NCBI GenBank assembly: GCA_947650365.1 | Contig: CANTAL010000027.1 | Span: 62,001 to 126,000, forward strand | Origin: Chamaelirium japonicum | Lineage: Eukaryota > Streptophyta > Magnoliopsida > Liliales > Melanthiaceae | Reading direction: 5' to 3' | Length of the DNA stretch: 64,000 bases | Shown here: one piece after another, positions 56,423 through 64,000 of the stretch | Numbering within the stretch: position 1 is the first letter of the stretch | How the letters are laid out: every line of letters starts with the position of its first letter | Program-made: the position numbers and the translations under genes | Notes under the pieces: generated by a model | What the model was told of the DNA's origin: nothing | Databases searched by the model: none | What the model saw: only the letters and a program-made list of their open reading frames with translations

Positions 56423-59400
56423 ACTCTTCCATGGAATGCCCCCCTCAGCATGTCCATCCTCTTATGTTTTATTTGGATTTATCGATTATATTCAGCTGCC
56501 TTTTTATTTTTTGAACTAGGTAAAGACTAAAGAGTCCTTATCTCAAAAAGATTACTTATTTTTCCTACCTCACACTCACCACCAATACACCGTTCGTTTA
56601 TGTTTTATTGTCTTTGACTGCTACCATCTCTGCCATGAGTTAAGCCACTTCAAGAACTCCACATTTGGCTTCATTTGGGGCCATGGCAGACACATGCATC
56701 CTAGGGATGCCTGCTTGGGTTATGAAGTAGTCTTGCAAAATTTAACCAGAGATAGAATTATTGTTTTCCAGTTGATAAAAAATATTAAGCATTAAAATTA
56801 TCATAGAAGAGGTAAAATTTTAAGTGTAAACTAAAACATAGCCATCAATAATTCTGTAGTTAATAACCATCTCTATACTTTTGTGATCATTTTGTAGTTA
56901 CTAACAACCATCTGCATAATTTTGTTTTCTATATTGATTGTTTCCACTCTTCGTCTATAACTGAATCCTCAATAACTTCTACAGTGGATTGGCAAGCACT
57001 ATTTATTGACACGATTTTGCTCTTAAACACGCACCCACGATGCCCTTAGTTGCCTCAAAGTCTAGATAACATTAGCACACAGATATCCTTCAATGCAGTT
57101 CACGTACACAAATATCGTTTCATTGCATGCATGAGTTATGGCATCACTAATTCCAGCGCATCCCTATTGATAATCATTTCTTTATTTGCTTAGGACTGTT
57201 AATTAGATAAAAACTTATTTTTTATCTAGCATTTGTTTTTCATTATACTTGCAAAAATATTTCTCTTTAATATGGAAAACTCCATCTATGCTCATTATGA
57301 AATTCCCGTGTTTCTGTCAACTCTCTTATCTCAAGGCTCGAAACACATTTTCTTTTTTCCAGACCCACCCTTCTCAGACTTGTTTCCTGTCATCAATAGA
57401 TCTGCACACTCAATACTCTTACCAGGTATGAGAATTTTATTTTTCTCAAGCAATCTCAATTATATCTTAAAGTTTTAATGTTTAATTGATTGAGTTAGCA
57501 CTTTGTACTATAAACATTTCCTTTCGATTGAATGACGCAAGAAAGTGAGGCTCTGCTTGTATCATGCACCCTCATTCCATATGGAGATCTATCCACATGC
57601 TTGTTGCCATGTTTTCATTTGCAGTGGAGAGGAGGGGATCATTATCTCCACTCCTTTATTAATAGGGATTTTTTTCAAAATATTATTAAAAAAAAATATT
57701 TAATTGAATAGCAGTTGACCAAAAGTATTTAACACACTAGCGCTTTGACAGCCACGTGGGGGCCATGCCAATTTTTTTCTTCTTATGATTCTTGTGAAAC
57801 CCGGTATCTGGGTTGCTGGTTTTAAACTTAGTATTCCGGATACAGGGTTTAACCGAAAACCCCAACGCGAAATTGGCATAGTGTGGGAACTGCAGCATAA
57901 GGAGTATAAGGTTTTGGTTAAGCTTGGTATCTGGAATACCGAGTTTAAAACCAGCAACCCACAAGAATCAAGATTTTTTTTTTTCAATATGGCTCTGCTT
58001 TACGATGTTGACCTGCCATGTGGTTGTCAGAGACTCAGAGCGCTAGTGCGTTAAATACTTATGGTCAACCGCTATTCAATTAAATATTTATTTTTTTAAC
58101 AATATTTTGAAAACAATCCCTTATTAATATCATGAAGATTTATTCATATGTAGCATAAAATACGCCATGGTTGATAGAAAGATGTTCTATTTTTCTACTC
58201 TTCTGATGATTTACTCCCTTGACCTTCTAAACTGCCTTGTACAAAGTTTCGGGTCAGTTTCTTTGATGAACAGTAGTTAATCCAACAGTAGCTACCTGCA
58301 AGATTAGGTCAAAATGAGTAATCTAGTTTAAAGAATGGTATGAGGAATATCACTCCCTATTCCCTTGTAAAGTGTTGCAACATTTTTTTTTGCTGCTCTA
58401 TGTTCTGTGTATCAACTAGAGCACATATTCTCTATGTTTTTGTTTAGGGGATATTTGAAATTTAAGATCAGCACTCTTTTTTTTTTTTTGAGATTGGCGG
58501 GTCATCCCGCCTCTCGAAACCTTTCGGGCAATGGTCCACTTCAAGCTCGGACTAATCCCTCCGGGAGTGAAGCCCGACTCACTTGGCAATTCCCACTTCA
58601 CTCCTGGGTAAATCGAGGGGAGGAGGAGTTGAACCCACAACTCCTCCCCTAAGCATCAGTTGTTTTGCCAACTCTCCAATTCCCTGGTGGGTTAGATCAG
58701 CACTCTTTTATGTTTAGAAGACCTGTAGCTAACTAACATTTCACAATTTGGAGAATTATAAGTCTTGTGCTGTTTAGTCCATGGAACTGGTGAGGAGTCT
58801 GGTCACAGTCATCCATCAAAGTAGCCAGCATTCTGAGTCAATACCTGCTCAGTCTTTTCTTGGCCTCATGGTTTCATCACATTTATCATATATACTAATT
58901 GATGATTAGTTATGTTTCTGTAGGTCATGCTACCAGAGGCAGTTGCTATTGTCATGGCCCCGACGGACCCTACAAGGTAACTGTCCCACAGATCATTTGT
59001 TATGATTGCACATTAAACATGGATGATGATGTTATTGCTAGATACCCTCTCGCCCCAAAACCCGGGTCGTAAGGAGAGGTCCACAGAGGGTATGTGAAGA
59101 CAACTCTGCCCAGCCGCTAGCTTATGTGGTACTACACTCCGACACTACCCCGGTTTTGTCTGGTCCTTGTCACATGGGTAGACTCCCACTAACGGGCATA
59201 GGTCAAACCTATTTTGTTACGATGTCAGAAACCCTATTGCCCCAAAATCTGAGTCGTAAGAGGAGGTCCACAGAGGGTATACGAAGACTAACACTGCCCA
59301 ACCTGCTAGCCGATGTGGGACTAAACACCAACAGTTGCTCTATTAGTAAGCAGGGATTTCGATTCCCGTGGAATTAGGAATCACAGGTGATTCCATGATA

Positions 59401-59772
59401 TGAAATAGAGTGGATGGCTATGGAGGCACTGCAGATCCGGAGCACACTAAGGATCAATGTGGATACCCAACAATTGAATCTAGGATTTTTATTTGATGAG
59501 AGCCATTATCTAAGCTTATAATTGTGAAATTCCATCTACATGCTAGTTTTAGGTTGAAATGATTTTGGTCATTGGTTGGCTGTAGGAACTACGGAATATT
59601 CCGGCTGACGGACCCAGGCGGGATGAGCGTCCTGAGGCATTGCCAAGAGAAGGGGTTCCATCCCCACCCAGAAACTGCCGATGGTGATCCCATTTATGGG
59701 ACATGCTCCAATGTTTACATCAATCCAAATCTACGGTTCGAGATTATTGATCTTCGCTTCCCTTCCCCATGA
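42660..59772 (+). CDS. AMSH: AMSH-like JAMM deubiquitinase, 12 exons
   Basis: AMSH proteins are zinc isopeptidases that cut ubiquitin chains (K63-linked in characterised members) in endosomal/ESCRT sorting. Exons: 42660-42731, 42877-42941, 43272-43347, 48706-48874, 53818-53855, 53954-54247, 54395-54484, 54661-54723, 54937-55011, 57363-57425, 58924-58976, 59586-59772. They sum to 414 codons plus TGA, all in phase. Residues 1-90 match the MIT-like N-terminus ([32 protein letters not shown]). Residues 239-414 are the JAMM domain: E259 (DLETCGVLG), H314, H316, S324 and D327 (HTHP...SSID), with second-zinc ligands H329, C372, H378 and H380 (GFHPHPE). Intron 2 would start GA (TCAAG|GAAAGT) and intron 3 GC. 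The exon 6 acceptor (GTTGAG|AGC) is the least certain. Arabidopsis AMSH1/3 are about 507 residues, so exons in introns 3-4 or an N-terminal piece may be missing. Confidence 0.9.
42749..42822. repeat. (CT)n(AT)n microsatellite in AMSH intron 1
   Basis: CT runs starting just after the exon 1 donor pass into a TA run at about 42795-42822. Confidence 0.95.
43465..43750 (+). mobile_element. tRNA-derived SINE, copy 2 (AMSH intron 3)
   Basis: TTTAGTCCGAGTGGTACTTG is an A-box-like head, with GAGGTTCCTTGTTTGACTC as B-box-like sequence about 40 bases on. It ends in an A-rich tail (AAATAAAAAA). A perfect 12-bp duplication, ATGATATGAAAA, lies at 43453-43464 and 43753-43764. It is the same family as 9648-9915, in better condition. 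Confidence 0.9.
43780..45095. other. intron 3 stretch without recognised gene
   Basis: Short repeats occur: (C/T)CCACATTCGGTGA-like units at 44147-44220 and ACATTAGGTCGCAACG-like units at 44328-44372. A CT-rich stretch (44450-44570) and GC-rich triplet-like sequence (44640-44900) follow. Open frames here are low in complexity. Confidence 0.4.
45100..46480 (-). pseudogene. YSL: YSL (yellow stripe-like) transporter gene fragment
   Basis: YSL proteins are membrane transporters of metal-nicotianamine complexes in the oligopeptide transporter family. From ATG at 46449 the minus strand encodes [20 protein letters not shown], then [18 protein letters not shown], both YSL hallmarks. An intron (46193-46119, GTGAGG...TTGCAG) is present; splicing it gives [18 protein letters not shown] in phase. 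The sequence is split by a hAT-like element (45218-46060) and resumes as GIDTRE then EPGIG, a stop (TGA at 45163-45161 where Trp is expected), and [18 protein letters not shown]. It keeps an intron, so it came from DNA, not from mRNA. Only the first part of a gene of about 670 codons is present, antisense in AMSH intron 3. Confidence 0.88.
45218..46060. mobile_element. hAT-like non-autonomous element in the YSL fragment
   Basis: The ends are CAGTGTAGTCAAGGCGGGCT and GGCTCGCCTTAACTACACTA, inverted with few changes. The 8-bp duplication is ATGCCAAC (45210-45217) and ATGCCGAC (46061-46068). GC-rich terminal parts (GGCGCC/AGGCGAGG repeats) flank an AT-rich middle with no transposase. Confidence 0.92.
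46600..47500. other. intron 3 stretch without recognised gene
   Basis: Overlapping frames on both strands (for example 46547-46900 minus and 46802-47128 plus) are Ser/His/Thr-rich and show no domain. I see no gene. Confidence 0.4.
47525..48091. repeat. cluster of (GA)n and (GT)n(GA)n microsatellites
   Basis: GA runs lie at about 47525-47549 and 47741-47833, and a GT run passes into GA at 48023-48091. The Arg-Glu and Ser-Leu open frames across them are artefacts. Confidence 0.95.
49569..49848. mobile_element. fold-back MITE, copy 2, with a 63-bp palindrome
   Basis: It is related to 29300-29582 (shared CTAGGGTCATCAAAT, GGTGAGGATG and ATTTGATGA blocks) with arms around a loop near 49710. The left end is rebuilt: ACCTTACCCTAGATAACACT onward to 49599 and its exact complement to 49631 form a 31-bp inverted repeat around a single base. 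Confidence 0.8.
49855..51090. other. intron 4 AT-rich stretch
   Basis: I see no gene. At 50212-50325, ATCGTACGAT-type self-complementary words recur (GTATCGTACGATAC, TAATCGTACGATAT), which suggests a small diverged repeat of unknown type. Confidence 0.45.
51095..53311 (+). pseudogene. 5'-truncated LINE ORF2, AMSH intron 4
   Basis: It opens in the thumb region ([53 protein letters not shown]) and continues, one frame change later, through [14 protein letters not shown] and FWKDQWVDD. It is cut at about 51834 by an LTR. After 52545 the sequence resumes with [29 protein letters not shown] and LERKKRHD-like zf-RVT remnants in several frames. An A-run at 53300-53311 is the tail. It is a different LINE family from the one at 780-9009 by motif detail. 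It is inactive. Confidence 0.83.
51835..52544 (+). mobile_element. LTR inserted in the intron 4 LINE (third member of its family)
   Basis: It shares GTGGGACCCACAG(G/C)CCTGCTTGGGG-type sequence with the minus strand of 6097-6707, CCTCTATAAATAGCAGG as TATA region (about 52128), and a GAGACGTAGCCTTTGGACGA block. It ends ATATCCCCCACA. GACAGTGG(G/A)GC(C/T)-type units repeat about five times at 51887-51996. The 5' edge and the target duplication were not resolved. No internal retroelement is present. Confidence 0.75.
55160..55413. mobile_element. Mutator-like MITE with long inverted arms, AMSH intron 9
   Basis: GGGTTATTTTGACTTTGCCC on the left matches GGGCAAAGTCAAAATAACCC on the right, and the inverted repeat extends inward for about 95 bp. 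Flanking 9-mers TATTTTGCC (55151-55159) and TATTTCACC (55414-55422) agree at seven positions. Confidence 0.85.
55900..55978. repeat. (GA)n microsatellite
   Basis: It is preceded by G-rich sequence (55840-55866) and TGTGTGTG. Confidence 0.97.
56127..56145. repeat. poly(G) tract
   Basis: A run of G in AMSH intron 9; the length may be unstable. Confidence 0.9.
56289..56421. repeat. (CA)n(GA)n microsatellite
   Basis: A CA run (56289-56331) passes into a GA run up to 56421. Confidence 0.97.
57664..58121. mobile_element. long-inverted-repeat MITE, AMSH intron 10
   Basis: AGGGATTTTTTTCAAAATAT and ATATTTTGAAAACAATCCCT open and close inverted arms of over 100 bp (shared CACTAGCGCT / AGCGCTAGTG and ATTGAATAGC blocks). 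TATTAAT lies on both sides (57657-57663 and 58122-58128). A second, inner inverted repeat (TCTGGGTTGCTGGTTTTAAAC against GTTTAAAACCAGCAACCCAC) is present. No transposase. Confidence 0.85.
58481..58693 (-). mobile_element. tRNA-derived SINE, second family, AMSH intron 10
   Basis: On the minus strand it starts near GAATTGGAGAGTTGGCAAAA, has a good B box (GTGGGTTCAACTCC) and ends in an A-tail (T-run at 58478-58490 on the plus strand). A perfect 16-bp duplication, AGATCAGCACTCTTTT, lies at 58465-58480 and 58694-58709. It differs from the SINE family at 9648 and 43465. Confidence 0.92.
59036..59333 (-). mobile_element. TRIM-type element, AMSH intron 11
   Basis: Two direct terminal repeats (59036-59144 and 59223-59333) share CCCCAAAA(C/T)C(C/T)G(G/A)GTCGTAAG and GAGGTCCACAGAGGGTAT. 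On the minus strand they start TGTTGGTGTTTAGTCCCACA, the same signature as the TRIM at 36442. The duplication (GTTAT / GTTGC) and the primer-binding site are degraded. Confidence 0.8.
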
Positions 59773-59950
59773 TGATGATGCTGATGCTGATGATGCAGCG
59801 GCTGCCTTCACATATGGAGATGTATATTTGTACATAAGTAGATTAATGTATAATGAGGTGTTAATGTGTAAGGCAAATCACACAACAGTCTTGGTTGCTA
59901 CTACATACTTACACAGTAGTGAGAATTTAGCCTGCTTTGACAATCTGTTA
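59773..59950 (+). other. presumed AMSH 3' UTR
   Basis: The stop is followed by GATGATGATGCTGATGCTG and AT-rich sequence. No strong AATAAA was noted before the CA-rich block. Confidence 0.5.
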
Positions 59951-59959
59951 ATAGTTTCT

Positions 59960-60905
59960 TCAACCTACCCACACATTCACCCACCCACGCATAATCATGC
60001 ATATCCACCCTCCCATCCACCCACGCACACAAACAACCATGCACACGACCAACACACATACCCACCCACTCACACAACCGCGCACACCAACCAAAACATA
60101 CATATACCTACTCATCCACCCGCACATACATATATACTACTCACAACACAACTGCGTACACCGACTCATCCATACACCCATATCCATCCATATATACACA
60201 CATACTCATGTACCCTACCAACCACCCACATACACACATACCTATCTATCCACCAAACCAACCCCCCAAACACACATACACATACCCACCTACCCAAACA
60301 AACATGCAAACCCACCTACCCACCACACATATGCAAACCTATGCACCCACACATACATACCCACCCATCAACACGCCCACCATCTTCACACACACGCAAA
60401 CCCACCCACCCACACACACGCAAACCCACCCACCCAAGCAAAACCATCCACCCACCCATCTACATACGCACACCCACGCAATCACACATACACATGCACC
60501 CACCCACCCACACACACAACCCCCCCCCCCCCCCAAATACACAAACACACACATCCACCCAAGCACACCCACCCACCCACCCATGCACATGCACACACAC
60601 CCACCTGCACAGACACACCCACCCAATCACACACACCTACCAACCCACCCACTCACCTAGACCCGCAAACCAATCCATCCATACACATGTACCTACCCAT
60701 CCACCCACTCACCTAGACCCGCAAACAAATCCATACACTACCCTCACACACACATAACCACCCACGCGCAAACACTACCCTCACACACACATAACCACCC
60801 ACGCACACCCACCCACCCACCAACACACGGATACCCACACACACATACCCACCTATACCACACGCGTAAACCCACCCACCTCCATACACATACCCACCCA
60901 CCCAA
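59960..60905. repeat. CA/CCCA-rich low-complexity block
   Basis: About 945 bp of interleaved CCCAC, ACACAC and CATAC units with almost no G. The long Thr/His/Pro frames (up to 358 codons) are products of composition. A 51-bp segment (ACCCGCAAAC(C/A)AATCCAT region) is repeated near 60660 and 60716. Confidence 0.95.
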
Positions 60906-61330
60906 ATAGAGGTGTAAAACAAGTTGGGCCGGACCTAGAGATGTCAAGCCCGGATGGGCCGTTGAGCTTGTCAGGCCAGGCCTTGGGCGAAGTGTATGAG
61001 TCTAGCCCGGCCCAGGTATACATATATTAAAAATAAGATTTTTAATAAAAAAAAACTTATACACAATGGGATTTGAAGGCTCAACCTTTAAGAGGTTTAG
61101 AGTAGTCATAACCATTGCACCATATTTTCTTAAAATTCAATGTACCCGGTCCTTATATATATAACAAGTACACACCAATTATATCGGGCTTTCAGGCTAC
61201 CTTTCAGACCGTGCTGCGGGCTCAAGGAGGTAGCCTGAGCCCAGCCCATGGTATGTTCGGGCTGGGCCGGGTTCAGCCCAGCCCATAGGATGCGTTCTTT
61301 ATCAAGAGATTCAAATGGCTGTTTAAAAAA
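60906..61330. other. GGCC-rich repeat, possible hAT-like element
   Basis: Sequence rich in GGGCCGG and CAGCCC resembles the interior of GGGCC-type hAT-like MITEs. TAGAGATGTCAAGCCCGG (60938) could be a left end. A clear right end was not found. Confidence 0.4.
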
Positions 61331-61334
61331 AAAA

Positions 61335-61785
61335 ATCACTCTACCTTCTGATCCTTCCTTTCATAGGATGCTTTCTTATCCTAGGAATTGCAATTCCCAG
61401 GGAATTAGGCTCATTCCAATGTTCTTTCTGTGGCAGACAGCCTCAAAGAAATTCTAATTCCCACAAGAATTTAGGAATGAGCCCATTTCCTGTGAATTCT
61501 AATTCCCACGAGAAGAACGCAGCCTCAAAGGAATTCTTTTCCTGCATAACTTCCCTGGCAACCAAACCCAACCCCAAAGGATATATAGCTTCTGGATACC
61601 TGTGGTCATCAACCTTGCTTGACCTTCATCAGTTCCTTATTTGGTATTTAACCGCATTTCCTCTTCAGAAAAGGTTAATCAAGTAATCTGACATTGAATA
61701 CAGCAAGCAAACGAACACGAGGGATATCTACGGACCAGATACATGCCCAACCAAAATGAAGTGCATCAGACGGCCAAGAAATACT
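61335..61785. other. gene-free spacer
   Basis: AATTCTAATTCCCAC(A/G)AGAA-type words recur at 61452 and 61497; nothing else was recognised. Confidence 0.4.
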
Positions 61786-61791
61786 TTTATT
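61786..61791 (-). promoter_or_regulatory. polyadenylation signal AATAAA (minus)
   Basis: TTTATT on the plus strand lies about 110 bases past the stop codon of the minus-strand exon below, a normal distance for a plant 3' UTR. Confidence 0.5.
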
Positions 61792-61898
61792 ATTGTGATA
61801 CACACCTGTAACATACAGTTGCTCTACAGGTAATCATAGGTTTCCAGTCACCCAACAGGAGTCGATGGAGTACCATCGACTAAAGCATATACGGGGAC

Positions 61899-62019
61899 CT
61901 ATTTGGGGGCCAGTTTGATTGGGCAGATGGCGAAGGCAACGCGCCGAGCAGCGAAAGCCAATAAGAAGCGTTCATCCTCCGTCAACGGTCTCTCGATTAC
62001 CTTGACGACCGTCGGATCC
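61899..62019 (-). CDS. last exon of an unidentified minus-strand gene
   Basis: The minus strand has an acceptor TACACATTTGCAG followed by a 121-bp exon encoding DPTVVKVIERPLTEDERFLL then AFAARRVAFAICPIKLAPK and TAG (61901-61899). The acceptor, coding quality and downstream AATAAA together support a real exon. It converges on AMSH, about 2.1 kb from the AMSH stop. I do not recognise the family. Upstream exons were not found in 62022-64000, which includes a MITE, so the intron probably extends beyond the window or further exons are small. Confidence 0.55.
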
Positions 62020-62024
62020 TGCAA

Positions 62025-62860
62025 ATGTGTACACTCAAAAGTGATCAAACCTGAACAGCTCTAAAGATGCATCAAATAGAAACATCCTATGGTACTGAAT
62101 GGTTACTATTTTCGATGCTAATATCGTTTTAATGTATGGCCTACAATGTTGTATGGCTCGGAATGGTTGGTCACACAAGAAGAATCGAGTACACAAGATG
62201 AGCATGGAAGAGAGAAGGATGGGAGGGCATATAGGGTGAGGAATGAATCAGAATAAAGGCAGTGAGGTTCCACTAGGAGGAAAAGGTCAGTGATGGTTCC
62301 TACTTTACAAATTTCAACCTTCATTTCTGAAATTAGGGATATTAGGAACCAGGATCTTCAATCGAGTGATGCTAGAAAATCAAAAAAAGGCCGAGAAAAA
62401 TAGAACACCGACAACTTATTTACGTTGTTGAGTTCAAGCTCAACTCACCATCCACTCCTATTCTTTAAGGCCTAAAGATATATTTGGATGGAGGTAAAGT
62501 TGTTAAGCAAAATAAGGATAAGGTTAATTAGTATAAAAAAAAGCTTATAGGAAACCTAGGCACGTGCGAATTTCTTCAACTCAAAACATGGAGAGCAAAC
62601 AAACACGACTTACTGCAAAAAAAAGAATACCCACTTCACTCACTAATCATCGATGGTGTGGATCCCCGGGGAAAAAAAGTGTGAAAACCTAATTATCCTA
62701 TTTGTGGCAAGATTGAGGAGCACTAGAGAAGGCCAAGTGTAGATGTTGGCATTTAGCATAATCTCCCCATGATAGGAAAAAAATGCATCACTTGGCGCCA
62801 GTAAACTATATTGGAACGATAATTACATCATCAGATGTAATTCAAACATAGTACACCTAA
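62025..62860. other. presumed intron of the minus-strand gene
   Basis: I see no exon or recognised element here. Confidence 0.35.
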
Positions 62861-63272
62861 GGGCGTGTTTGGTTGCCCGAAGTCATGAGGAAGTGGGAGA
62901 ACAAGTAGAACTAGTACTTCCATGAACTGGGACTTTTAGACATAAGTCCCGATTCAGTTGTTTGTTTACCAAGAAGTAGACAGGCTCAAAACTCTGATTT
63001 CCAGAACTTTCAACAATTTTGTTGTCAAGAAGTGGGTAGGTTTTGACCATTGGGCAAATGTATTCATTGACGCCGTGTTTTTTGCACTTCCCCAAACACC
63101 CAAAAGTGCAGCTTCGAAGCTTTTTGGACAGAAGTCACACATATTTAGCGAAAGTGCAGGGGCATCGGAAATCCCAGTACCAACTTCAGACTGAACTTTC
63201 GTAAACGATAGAATTTGTCCACATCACCGACTTCCAGCACTTTGGGTTGCACTTTCGGGCAGCTAAACACCC
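62861..63272. mobile_element. Tourist-like (PIF/Harbinger) MITE
   Basis: The ends are GGGCGTGTTTGGTTGCCCGA and TCGGGCAGCTAAACACCC, inverted with a one-base indel. TAA duplications lie at 62858-62860 and 63273-63275. Paired inner blocks (GAAGTGCAA-like) are also present. No transposase. Confidence 0.9.
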
Positions 63273-63275
63273 TAA

Positions 63276-64000
63276 TAAGGCTTCTCATATAAATTCTAGA
63301 ATGTCCGAACAATGCAATTAGAGAGGCCCTAATCGGTGCACTTTAGTTGCCCCAGCCTTCCCTATGATCATGACCCCATTTACAACCATGTCTAGCCTTT
63401 CGTCGTTTACCACTCCTTACAATATGTCAAAAAGTACAAAACTCGAGCATATATACCATAAAATAAATGGGTATCAAGGTTGGCGGACTAACTTACTTGG
63501 AGCTCATTTAGTGATTTTCACATGTTGAACGTTTAGATTAGTGGAAACATGATCAAAGACCATTCATGCAGACAAACCAACTCAAGGATGGTAGGATCTG
63601 GTGTCTTATGAGGTGAGACGACTTCAAACCTTGGAGATGATTTCCTTGTAGTGTCAAATGATTGTGAGCCCAATGTTTGCTTTGCCCCTTTCCCAACATA
63701 TTTATATGTTTGTTGGAAATGACAAATATAGTGGAGTTTTGATCTCCCCTTCGTCTCTCATCTCACCGATGAGCCAATGGCGTCATCCGGCAGTCTACTC
63801 CCTTCTCCGTCAGAACTTGTTCTGTGTAAGGACTCCTTTGGTATGCAAGGCTTCGTATTGTCTGATTATTGGGCCATCTAACTCCTATGAGATCATCTTA
63901 AGTTTCTTGTTGATCGGTTGTGAGGTATTTAGGCGGCTTTCTGTGGTAGCATGGGTCAAACCAGGATTGTCCTTTTTTGGTAGACAAAAAAAATTTAATT
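63276..64000. other. window end without supported gene
   Basis: No convincing exon was seen. The plus strand ends in an A-rich run (63985-63995), which could be the tail of a retroposon, but no LINE or SINE motif precedes it. Confidence 0.35.

Noticed and set aside
59681-60757. 358-codon Thr/His/Pro-rich open frame
   Set aside because: It starts in the wrong frame inside the last AMSH exon and then runs through CA/CCCA repeat. Overlapping frames are equally open, so it is a product of composition.
62883-63194. open frames of 70-78 codons on both strands
   Set aside because: Both lie inside the Tourist-like MITE at 62861-63272.

Overview
This window is nuclear DNA of a flowering plant. The evidence is a multi-exon AMSH-type deubiquitinase gene with GT-AG introns, plant LINE proteins (DUF4283 plus CCHC knuckle, endonuclease, reverse transcriptase, zf-RVT, RNase H), a Cassandra element carrying 5S rRNA sequence, a plant Helitron Rep-helicase, and many MITEs, SINEs and TRIMs. 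I cannot place the clade from sequence alone.

Layout. 0.8-9.0 kb is a decayed plant LINE flanked by a 14-bp repeat. It has taken a Cassandra element, a 1.4-kb internal tandem duplication and a solo LTR. 9.1-12.4 kb holds a Mutator-like MITE, a SINE, an ACCCG-rich hAT-like MITE and a 90-bp tandem repeat. 12.2-13.6 kb is microsatellite-rich. 13.9-15.9 kb is a dense palindromic repeat block with 291-bp and about 1.4-kb periods. 17.4-23.4 kb is a Helitron Rep-helicase gene that keeps its catalytic motifs but has three in-frame stops; a set of three in-phase exons of unknown function follows. 24.2-25.8 kb holds one CACTA end and two more ACCCG-rich hAT-like MITEs. 26-34.7 kb holds gene fragments, fold-back MITEs, microsatellites and two LINE 3' fragments. 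36.4-42.0 kb holds a TRIM, two solo LTRs and a LINE 3' end with three nested insertions.

42.66-59.77 kb (+) is the main host gene, an AMSH-like JAMM ubiquitin isopeptidase. I placed twelve exons by splice sites, phase and homology, giving an open 414-residue frame. Its introns carry SINEs, fold-back and Mutator-like MITEs, a 5'-truncated LINE with an LTR inside it, a TRIM, long GA/CT microsatellites, and an antisense fragment of a YSL metal-nicotianamine transporter gene that is itself split by a hAT-like element. Two of its 5' splice sites are not GT (GA and GC).

After the gene comes about 0.95 kb of CA/CCCA-rich DNA, then the last exon of an unidentified minus-strand gene (61.9-62.0 kb) with a Tourist-like MITE upstream of it. 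Apart from AMSH and possibly that minus-strand gene, nothing looks like a functional host gene. Most of the window is nested transposon debris, much of it datable by target-site duplications readable in the sequence. Splice models and family names come from reading the sequence only; no alignment or database search was run.
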